Shown one piece after another: positions 13,409-19,128 of a DNA stretch of 19,128 bases. Positions within the stretch are counted from its first letter, which is position 1; the number at the start of each line of letters is the position of its first letter. The position numbers were made by a program, and so were the translations under genes. The stretch comes from Pseudomonadota bacterium (GTDB lineage Bacteria > Pseudomonadota > Alphaproteobacteria > Sphingomonadales > Sphingomonadaceae): positions 1 to 19,128 of the forward strand of contig JAEZFL010000044.1 in NCBI GenBank assembly GCA_023417515.1, given 5' to 3'. The notes under the pieces were generated by a model that saw only the letters and a list, made by a program, of their open reading frames with translations, made no database searches and was not told the origin of the DNA.

Positions 13409-15985
13409 TCAGCCGACCTCTTCGAAACCTTCGGCGAGCGGAAGCGTGAAGCAGAAGGCGGTGCCGCGCGGGACGTTGTCCTCCACCCAGATCCGGCCGC
13501 CATGCGCTTCGATGATCGCGCGGCAGATCGACAGCCCGATTCCCATGCCCTTCGGTTTGGAGCTCGCGAAGGGCACGAACATGAGCGGCTTGGCCGAATC
13601 GTCGATCCCGGCTCCGGTGTCGCTCACCCGTACCACCGCCTCGCTTCCGGACTTGCGGACGTCGATCCTGACCGGCTCCTGCAGTCCGACCTCGTCCATT
13701 GCCTCGCGGCCATTTCGCAGGAGGTTCAGCAGCACCTGCTCGACCTGCACCCGATCGGCCATGACGCGATCGGCGTCCGGATCGACGTCGACCGCCGGTA
13801 ACACCCCTCCGGGCAGGCTCGCCGACGCGAGCTGGATGACCTCGCCGATCGCATCGGCAAGGCTTTCGGGCTTCATCGCGACATCGTCGAGCGTGGCGCG
13901 CTCGTGCAGGCGACGGACGATCTCGCCGGCATAGTCCGCGCTCCTCTCCGCGCCGCGGAGCGCATCATCCAGCTCCTGGACGCTCTGGCCCGCCGGCGAG
14001 GCGATGGCGCGCCGGATCCCGCGAACATAATTGGCGATGGCAGTCAGCGGCTGGTCAAGCTCGTGCGCCAGGACCCCGGCCATGGCGCCCAACGCGTTGA
14101 GATGAGAGACGCTGGCAAGCTCGGCGCGCACCCGCTCAAGCTCGATCTGGGTTTCGTTGCGGTCGGTCACGTCGATGTCCAGGCCCACGACCCGTGTGGG
14201 CCTGCCATGGGCATCCTCGACCACCTTGCCGAGTCCCAGCACCCACCGGCGGCGGCCGCTACGGTCGCAGGTACGGAACATGAGCCGATAGGTCATGCCG
14301 GTGTCGATGGCGCGCTGGAGCTCGGCCATGGCGTTGGCCGCGTCGTCCGGATGGATGTGCGCTTGCCATTCAGCCCAGCTCACCATGGGCTGGTCCGCGT
14401 CGAATCCGTGCATCTCCAGGCTGCGGGGGCAATGCCGCACCTGCCACGTTTCCAGATCCAGGTCCCAGATGCCGGCGCCGGCGCTGCGCTGGGCGAGGCT
14501 CAGCAGCTCGAAAGCCTCCTGCGCGCGCGCTTCCTGCTCCTTGCGCTGAGTGATGTCGCTGTTGGTGCCGACCATGCGAGTCGGCATTGCGGTCGCCGGA
14601 TCGCGATCCACCACGCGGCCCCGGTTGAGGTTCCAGATCCAGGTGCCGTCGCTGCGGCGGATCCGATATTCGCACGAGAATATCTCGGAGCGGCCCTCGA
14701 GATGATCGTTGAGGCGCGCCGAAACGATCGGCCAGTCGTCCGGATGGGTCGTTTCCCGAACCGTCTCGAAGCGTGCCGGCAGATCGCCCGGCTGGTAGCC
14801 CAGCCGCTCGAGGAAGCGCGGAGACATCAGGATCTCGTCGGCCGGGATGTTCCACTGCCAGGCGCCGTCGCCCACGGCCTCGAGCGCGAGCCGCAGTGCT
14901 TCCTCGCTCATCTTCAGGGAAGCGCTCGTCTTGCGCTCCGACGTCGTATCGCGGAAGAACGCCTGCAGGCCGCCGCTGACCGGGCGGACGTTGACGTCGA
15001 ACCATCGGCCCAGGTCCGGCTGATAGAATTGGAAACGAACCGGCTGCCGGTCCGCCGCGGCGCGATGCATCAGGTCCCAGGCCTGGGTCGCCGCGGACAG
15101 GGGAAACACATCCCACAACACCTTGCCGATCAGCTCGCGGCCGGCGCCGAGCGTGTCGCGCGCATTGGCGTTGAGATAGGTGAAGCGCCACTGCGCATCG
15201 AGCAGGAAAGCGGAGTCGGTCGTGCCTTCGAGGACGTCGACGACCTCCGGCAGCACTTCTCCCGCCCCGCCACGCTCGGAAGCGGCGCGGGGGCGAACGA
15301 CGGGCTGCAGCGGCGTCGGCGGCATTGCCTCCGCGGCATCGCCGTCCAGCGGCGTCAGCTCGGCGTCGATGGCCAGCCGGATCGCTTCCGGCAGGCTCGA
15401 TATGCCGAGGTCGGCCATCATGTTGGCGCGGTGCATCTCGACCGTGCGCGGGCTGAGGTCGAGCTTGCGTGCAATCGCCTTGTTGGGAAGCCCGGCGAGC
15501 AGGCCCTGCAGGATCTGGCGTTCGCGCGGTGACAGGCGTTCAAGTCGCGCCGCGGCCGCGGTCCTGGCCTCGGCGCGGCCGCTGCGCCGGCCCGCCGTCT
15601 CGAGCGCGCGCTCGATGGCCGCGATCAGCTCGGCTTCCTGATACGGCTTCTGGAGGAAATCGACGGCGCCGAGCTTCATGGCCTGGACGGCGAGCTTCAG
15701 CTCGCCATGGCCGCTCATCATGACGACGGGGAGCGTGACGCCACGCCTCGGCAACTCTTCCAGCAGTTCGAGGCCGCTGCGGCCGTTCATGCGCAAGTCG
15801 AGCAGGATACAGCCGCGGCCGAGGCGCGCCTGAGCGAGAAATTCCTCGGCATCGGCATAGACTTGAGTCGCATAACCTTGGCCGGCAAGCAGGAAGCTGG
15901 TCGCGGCACGAACCTGGGCGTCGTCGTCGACAATATGTATGACTATGGACAAGATTAGTCTCGAACTCTGACCAACAAGACTCAT
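13409..15985 (-). CDS. Single-chain FixJ-FixL-type two-component protein: REC-HTH-PAS-PAS-PAS-HisKA-HATPase
   Basis: An 858-residue soluble protein in one unbroken frame. Residues about 14-130 are a receiver with Asp21/Asp22, phospho-acceptor Asp63 (LLDLRMNGRSG), Ser91 (MMSGHG) and Lys113 (QKPY). Residues about 148-208 are a LuxR/FixJ-type helix-turn-helix (LSPRERQILQGLLAGLPNKA onward). A Pro/Ala linker (211-245) leads to three PAS domains at about 248-350, 365-480 and 495-608, each followed by a PAC-type segment (RDTTSERK, NSDITQRK, DIDVTDRN). The kinase core has His641 (LAHELDQPLTAIANYVRG, the FixL-type H-box), the N-box NLLRNGREAM (753-762), SDTGAGI (788-794) and GMGIGLSI (813-820). No membrane span is seen, so sensing is cytoplasmic; no haem-PAS histidine could be assigned. 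FixJ and FixL are normally separate genes. Start ATG 15985 lacks a Shine-Dalgarno; TTG at 15952 would give the more usual FixJ N-terminus. Confidence 0.85.
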   Translation of the reverse strand: MSLVGQSSRLILSIVIHIVDDDAQVRAATSFLLAGQGYATQVYADAEEFLAQARLGRGCILLDLRMNGRSGLELLEELPRRGVTLPVVMMSGHGELKLAVQAMKLGAVDFLQKPYQEAELIAAIERALETAGRRSGRAEARTAAAARLERLSPRERQILQGLLAGLPNKAIARKLDLSPRTVEMHRANMMADLGISSLPEAIRLAIDAELTPLDGDAAEAMPPTPLQPVVRPRAASERGGAGEVLPEVVDVLEGTTDSAFLLDAQWRFTYLNANARDTLGAGRELIGKVLWDVFPLSAATQAWDLMHRAAADRQPVRFQFYQPDLGRWFDVNVRPVSGGLQAFFRDTTSERKTSASLKMSEEALRLALEAVGDGAWQWNIPADEILMSPRFLERLGYQPGDLPARFETVRETTHPDDWPIVSARLNDHLEGRSEIFSCEYRIRRSDGTWIWNLNRGRVVDRDPATAMPTRMVGTNSDITQRKEQEARAQEAFELLSLAQRSAGAGIWDLDLETWQVRHCPRSLEMHGFDADQPMVSWAEWQAHIHPDDAANAMAELQRAIDTGMTYRLMFRTCDRSGRRRWVLGLGKVVEDAHGRPTRVVGLDIDVTDRNETQIELERVRAELASVSHLNALGAMAGVLAHELDQPLTAIANYVRGIRRAIASPAGQSVQELDDALRGAERSADYAGEIVRRLHERATLDDVAMKPESLADAIGEVIQLASASLPGGVLPAVDVDPDADRVMADRVQVEQVLLNLLRNGREAMDEVGLQEPVRIDVRKSGSEAVVRVSDTGAGIDDSAKPLMFVPFASSKPKGMGIGLSICRAIIEAHGGRIWVEDNVPRGTAFCFTLPLAEGFEEVG

Positions 15986-16006
15986 GCAAAGATAGTTAAT
16001 GCAATG

Positions 16007-16023
16007 AACCCGTTCTCGGGGTT
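16007..16023. repeat. Imperfect hairpin in the leader of the FixJ-FixL gene
   Basis: AACCCG (16007-16012) pairs with CGGGGTT (16017-16023) leaving one bulged G. It lies about 20 bases upstream of the minus-strand start in the only A/T-rich patch of the divergent region. Its function is unknown; a regulator site or RNA hairpin are both possible. Confidence 0.3.
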
Positions 16024-16038
16024 TTGCTACCGTGCTTT

Positions 16039-16056
16039 CCCTGTAACTAATCAGGG
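16039..16056. promoter_or_regulatory. Inverted repeat CCCTG-N8-CAGGG in the divergent promoter
   Basis: CCCTG (16039-16043) and CAGGG (16052-16056) flank the A/T-rich centre TAACTAAT. The dyad sits about 55 bp upstream of the FixJ-FixL start and about 150 bp upstream of blaI. That makes it a candidate binding site for the adjacent LuxR-type regulator. The rest of 15986-16202 shows no open gene. Confidence 0.3.
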
Positions 16057-16169
16057 TTAGCGGAAAGGCCAGCCCTCGTCGCCGCGGCGCAGCTCACAGT
16101 CGCGAGCCGCCTGCTTTCGACGAAGCTGTCCGGTTGCGCGACAAAACGGCTTGCGCGGCTGCGACAAAC

Positions 16170-16189
16170 GTAGCATGCTACAGGTGTAG
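16170..16189 (+). promoter_or_regulatory. BlaI-type operator with overlapping palindrome
   Basis: CTACA-GG-TGTAG (16178-16189) is a perfect dyad whose core TACAGGTGTA (16179-16188) exactly fits the TACA-N2-TGTA operator recognised by BlaI/MecI/CopY repressors. It overlaps a second perfect palindrome, GTAGCATGCTAC (16170-16181). A degenerate copy, GACAAACGTA (16163-16172), lies 16 bp to the left, centre to centre. The operator ends two bases before the Shine-Dalgarno of the repressor gene, so bound BlaI would block its own operon. Confidence 0.7.
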
Positions 16190-16202
16190 CAGGGAGGCCG
16201 TG

Positions 16203-16574
16203 TTGATCGATTCGCTTCCGCGCCGCGAGCGCGAGATTTTCGAGATCCTGTGCCGGGGCGAGGCGACCGCCGCCCAGGTGCGCGAGCAGATGAAGGATCC
16301 GCCGAGCTATTCGGCGGTCCGCACCCTGCTGACGCGGCTCGAGGCCAAGGGCCTGGCGAGCCACAAGACGGTCGACCAGGCTTATGTCTACAAGAGCGTG
16401 CCACGCCCGGCGACGGTGCGGGACTCCGCGCTGAAGCAGGTCGTGCGCACCTTCTTCAACGGATCGGCGGCGAGTGCCGCCACCGCCCTGCTCGGGCTCA
16501 CCAAATCCCTGTCGGCGGACGAGCTCGAAGCGCTGCAGCAAGCGATCGAAGAGGCAAAGGAGCGGCAGTCATGA
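16203..16574 (+). CDS. blaI: BlaI/MecI/CopY-family transcriptional repressor
   Basis: A 123-residue winged-helix repressor. The N-terminal DNA-binding domain is clear: LPRREREIFEILCRGEATAA (around residues 5-24), then PPSYSAVRTLLTRLEAKGLA (36-55) as the recognition helix and wing, with DQAYVYKSV at the wing end. The C-terminal helices (RTFFNGSAASAATALLGLTK, then SADELEALQQAIEEAKE) form the dimerisation part cleaved in this family. The TTG at 16203 is preferred because AGGGAGG (16191-16197) lies 5 bases upstream; the in-frame GTG at 16200 is only 2 bases from it and would add one residue. The stop overlaps the ATG of the metallopeptidase gene (ATGA), the usual coupled BlaI-BlaR1 pair. It should bind the operator at 16178-16189. 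The symbol is by family; a beta-lactam link is not shown. Confidence 0.9.
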   Translation: MIDSLPRREREIFEILCRGEATAAQVREQMKDPPSYSAVRTLLTRLEAKGLASHKTVDQAYVYKSVPRPATVRDSALKQVVRTFFNGSAASAATALLGLTKSLSADELEALQQAIEEAKERQS

Positions 16575-18232
16575 CGAGCTGGTTCTTCATCGAGATGGCC
16601 GCCAAGTCGGCCCTGATCTGCGGCCTCGCGCTTGTCCTGGCGATGGCCCTCAAGGATCGCGCCGCGGCCGACCGTGCGCGGGTGCTGCAGATCGGCATCG
16701 CGCTGCTGATCGCGTTGCCGGTGATCGACATCTTGTTCCCGGTCCTTCGGGTCGAGGCGTTCGCGGCGCCCGAGCCGTTGACCGAGGAGCAGATCGAGGC
16801 GCTGGTCCTGCTCGCCGCGGCGACGCCGGCCGGCGAGGCGAGCATCTGGGACGATCCCGCGCCCCTGATCCTGCTGCTGTGGGCGGCCGGCGCCATCGGC
16901 GTCGGCGCGCGGCTGGCCGTTGGCCTGATGACGTTGCGCCGCTGGACCCGAAGCGCGGTTCCGGCGACCGACCCGCTATGGGTGGATGCGCTTGAGCGCG
17001 CCCGCGAAGCATGCAGCGCTCCGGCGAGCCTGCGGCTGCTCGTTGCCGACAAGGTGCCGGGGCCGCTCGGCTGGGGCTTGGTTCGGCCGGTCATCCTGAT
17101 CGATCCCGATACCTATGCCGAGCGCGAGGAAGCCGATGCCATCCTCGCCCACGAAGTCGCCCACGTCGCGCGCCGGGACTGGCCGGCGCTGATCCTGGCC
17201 CGAGTTGCAACCGCCCTGTTCTGGTTCAATCCGCTGAGCTGGGCGCTTGCCCGCGAGGCGGTGCAGCAGGCCGAGGAAGCCGCCGACGCCCATGCCGCCC
17301 GGGTGGTCGAGCCGACCCGCTATGCCGAGACGCTTCTGAGCTGGGCGCAGCTCGACCGCGGCGACGGAGTCCCGGCGACGTCGATCGCGCCGGGCCGGCA
17401 CGGCCTGTCGCGGCGGGTGCGCGCGGTGCTCGAGGAACGGCTGCGCGACCGTCCCGCCGGCACCCGCATCGCCCGCTTCGCGATGCTGCTGTGCATCGGC
17501 GTCGCGGCCCCGCTCGCGGCGCTCGAGCTGGTCGAGGCGGCGCGCCCACCGGCCACTCCGTCGCGTCCCGGCTCGTTCGCGGCCGTTTCGCAGGACAGCG
17601 CCGGCCAGGCGCCCGCCGCCCCTGGCCGAGCGGAAGCTCCGGCCCAGGCACAAGCGCCGCAGGACCCGCAGGATCCCGACGCCGCGGACCTTCCCGAGAT
17701 CCCGGACATCGACCGGGCGATCGCGCCGGCCATGCGCGCGCTCGATGAAGTGCTGCCGCGCGTGCCCGTGATCGTGGCCCGAGCGATGTCGGCGGCGGAT
17801 TCGGAACGGATCGCCGCGGCGGTCGCTCAGGCCCAGGCCCAGGGCGTCCGCGTGTCCCGCGAGGAGATCGAGGCCAGGCTCGCCGAGGCCCATGCCCGCA
17901 TGCCCGACATGGAACGGCTGCGCGAGCGCATCACCGCCGACATGGCGCGCCAGCGCGCGGTCCGAGTCCAGGTCCGCCACGCCCTTGCCGACAGCCGGCG
18001 CCACATGGCGCGCGGGGCGGAGGGCATGGAACGCGGCGCTGCGCAGATGGAAGGGCAGGCCCGCAGGTTCCGCAGCCGCGACGAGCGCGAGCGGATCATC
18101 GCCCGCGAGCGCGAGCGCGGCCGCACCGTCACTCATGAGGAGCTGATCGAGGCAGCCGACGGCATGGAAGAGGGCGCGCGCGGCATGCGCGAGGGCGCTC
18201 GCGAAATGCGCGAAGGCATGAACGACGACTGA
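16571..18232 (+). CDS. M56 (BlaR1-type) membrane metallopeptidase with a charged Met/Gly-rich C-terminal tail
   Basis: A 553-residue inner-membrane zinc protease expected to inactivate the partner repressor. Membrane segments are visible near residues 8-27, 38-58 and 96-120, and another near 300-320. The M56 domain carries the zinc motif HEVAH (194-198) in DAILAHEVAHVARRDW, with EEAADAHAARV (235-245) supplying the third ligand. After the last membrane segment comes a Pro/Ala/Gln linker (about 325-375) and a periplasmic tail of about 180 residues. The tail is rich in Arg, Glu and Ala, has a helical segment (about 405-475), and ends in repeated GM-x-x-GA units (GMERGAAQM, GMEEGARGMREGAREMREGM). 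No penicillin-binding SxxK/SxN/KTG sensor domain is seen. The signal it detects is unknown. The ATG overlaps the blaI stop by 4 bp. A strong terminator follows. Confidence 0.85.
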   Translation: MTSWFFIEMAAKSALICGLALVLAMALKDRAAADRARVLQIGIALLIALPVIDILFPVLRVEAFAAPEPLTEEQIEALVLLAAATPAGEASIWDDPAPLILLLWAAGAIGVGARLAVGLMTLRRWTRSAVPATDPLWVDALERAREACSAPASLRLLVADKVPGPLGWGLVRPVILIDPDTYAEREEADAILAHEVAHVARRDWPALILARVATALFWFNPLSWALAREAVQQAEEAADAHAARVVEPTRYAETLLSWAQLDRGDGVPATSIAPGRHGLSRRVRAVLEERLRDRPAGTRIARFAMLLCIGVAAPLAALELVEAARPPATPSRPGSFAAVSQDSAGQAPAAPGRAEAPAQAQAPQDPQDPDAADLPEIPDIDRAIAPAMRALDEVLPRVPVIVARAMSAADSERIAAAVAQAQAQGVRVSREEIEARLAEAHARMPDMERLRERITADMARQRAVRVQVRHALADSRRHMARGAEGMERGAAQMEGQARRFRSRDERERIIARERERGRTVTHEELIEAADGMEEGARGMREGAREMREGMNDD

Positions 18233-18264
18233 GACGCTTCCACCCACCGCTTCCCGTCGCTAAG

Positions 18265-18303
18265 CGTGCCGTCTCCGCCAAGCGGGGGCGGCACGTTTCG
18301 TTT
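18265..18303 (+). terminator. Intrinsic terminator of the blaI-M56 operon
   Basis: CGTGCCG (18265-18271) pairs with CGGCACG (18289-18295). An inner CCGC-CAA-GCGG pairing strengthens the loop, and TTTCGTTT follows. It lies about 30 bp behind the metallopeptidase stop. The rest of the gap to the PKS gene (18304-18366) holds only the ribosome site GGAAAGG at 18349-18355. Confidence 0.75.
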
Positions 18304-18366
18304 CCGGCCGGCCGGGAGCCAAAGACGGGCGCTGCGGGTTGAAGGACCGGAAAGGTCGGCGACGCG

Positions 18367-19128
18367 ATGGCAGTGACAGCGTATCTGAACGCCATCGCCG
18401 GTGCGGTTCCCGATCACGATATTCACCTTCCCTATATCGAATGGGCGGCGGCGCGGATCGCCGACCGGCGCGAACGCGCCTTGTTCGAGCGGATGGCGGA
18501 GCGGGCGGGGATCGCCCACCGCTGGTCGATCCTGCCGCCGACCCCGGACGGCGGCTCGCCGGTCTGTGCGGGCGGCTTCTATGCCGGGGCCGTGCCGGGG
18601 ACGGCGGCCCGCATGGCGCTTTATGCCGAGGCCGCGCCGAACCTCGCGATCGCGGCGATCGAGCAATTGGGCCCGCTCGAGGGGATCAGCCATCTGGTGG
18701 TGGCGAGCTGCACCGGCTTCGTCGCGCCGGGGGTCGATCAGATCATCGCCGAACGGCTGGGCCTCGGCGATGTCGAGCGTACCCTGATCGGCTTCATGGG
18801 CTGCTACGCGGCGGCGGCGGCGCTGCGGAACGCGCATCATATCGTCCGCTCGGAGCCGGCGGCGCGGGTGCTAGTGGTGACGGTGGAATTGTCGTCGCTG
18901 CACCTGCAGTTCGCGTCCGGTCTGGAGGCGCTGCTGGCGGAACTGCAGTTCGGCGACGGCGCGGCGGCGGCGCTGGTGACGGCGGAACCCGTGGGCTTCG
19001 GCATCGCCGCGCCATTCGCCGTGACCTTGCCGGACTCGGGCGAACTGATCCGCTGGACGATCGGCGACAGCGGCTTCGAAATGCTGCTCTCGGGCGAGGT
19101 GCCGGGGCGGATCGGGACAGCCTTGCGC
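18367..19128 (+). CDS. Type III polyketide synthase (chalcone-synthase-like), 3' end missing
   Basis: The frame is open from ATG 18367 to the window edge, giving 254 residues of an expected 350 or so. The thiolase fold is evident: the nucleophile Cys115 in VVASCTGFVAPGVDQIIAERLGL (111-133), GFMGCYAAAAALRNAHHIV (142-160) and the FGDGAAAALV strand (195-204) match type III PKS enzymes, which extend acyl-CoA starters with malonyl-CoA units. The catalytic His and Asn would lie beyond the edge, so completeness of the active site cannot be tested. Product and starter unit are unknown. GTG and GCG codons are used more than in neighbouring genes, where GTC and GCC dominate. GGAAAGG 11 bases upstream may be the ribosome site. 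It begins a new transcription unit after the terminator. Confidence 0.88.
   Translation, partial: MAVTAYLNAIAGAVPDHDIHLPYIEWAAARIADRRERALFERMAERAGIAHRWSILPPTPDGGSPVCAGGFYAGAVPGTAARMALYAEAAPNLAIAAIEQLGPLEGISHLVVASCTGFVAPGVDQIIAERLGLGDVERTLIGFMGCYAAAAALRNAHHIVRSEPAARVLVVTVELSSLHLQFASGLEALLAELQFGDGAAAALVTAEPVGFGIAAPFAVTLPDSGELIRWTIGDSGFEMLLSGEVPGRIGTALR

Noticed and set aside
13904..15532. A 542-codon open frame on the plus strand inside the FixJ-FixL gene
   Set aside because: It is antisense to conserved kinase and PAS motifs and has no recognisable domain or ribosome site.
17983..18232. The GM-x-x-GA units at the end of the M56 gene as a tandem DNA repeat or assembly artefact
   Set aside because: The DNA copies differ at many positions, so the repetition is at protein level.
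16976..18247. A 423-codon minus-strand frame opposite the M56 gene
   Set aside because: It is antisense to the HEVAH protease and reads through the operon end; its composition is His/Arg/Ala-rich without motifs.

Overview
The window is G+C-rich, densely coded chromosomal DNA. Third codon positions are strongly G/C, genes are closely spaced, many start codons lack a clear Shine-Dalgarno, and there is a REP-like repeat whose core (CTTGTTTCAG / CCTGTCGAAGGGTTCAGG) is familiar from sphingomonad genomes. With a type III polyketide synthase, a Bpt-type leucyltransferase next to a threonine deaminase, and a FixLJ-like regulator, this points to an alphaproteobacterium of the Sphingomonadales. That placement is inference from gene families and repeat style, not from a marker gene. 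No phage, IS, CRISPR, tRNA or rRNA was found.

Layout, left to right. (a) 1-4908: an exported beta-helix protein, a REP-like repeat, a DsbD/ScsB-type thiol reductant transporter, and a convergent exported YtcJ-type amidohydrolase. (b) 4966-7778: threonine ammonia-lyase with an ACT domain, the N-end-rule aminoacyl-transferase Bpt, and a convergent exported TPR protein whose stop overlaps that of bpt by 4 bp. (c) 7873-11165: a tight four-gene operon of an exported RidA, a Tat-type flavin amine/amino-acid oxidase, a lipoprotein SAM-methyltransferase-like protein and a DUF1801 protein. (d) 11228-13390: a phosphate-uptake pair, an in-frame Nudix-DUF47 fusion followed by a Pit transporter, with a Pho-box-like direct repeat just upstream. 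(e) 13409-15985, minus strand: one 858-residue polypeptide that joins a complete FixJ-type response regulator (REC + LuxR HTH) to a triple-PAS FixL-type histidine kinase. (f) 16203-18232: a BlaI repressor and an M56/BlaR1-type membrane metallopeptidase, overlapping by 4 bp, with a perfect TACA-N2-TGTA operator ahead of them and a strong terminator behind. (g) 18367-end: a type III PKS cut by the window edge.

How they may work together. In (c), an exported oxidase would generate imines and an exported RidA would hydrolyse them, so the operon looks like an envelope amine/amino-acid oxidation unit. In (d), the fused Nudix-DUF47 protein probably serves the Pit transporter under PhoB control. In (f), BlaI would repress its own operon until the membrane protease cleaves it, but the protease carries a charged, Met/Gly-rich tail in place of a penicillin-binding sensor.

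The most unusual items are the FixJ-FixL single-chain two-component protein, the Nudix-DUF47 fusion with its Pho-box-like site, and the exported RidA-oxidase-methyltransferase operon. No gene-free stretch exceeds 300 bases; the longest is the roughly 217-bp divergent region at 15986-16202.
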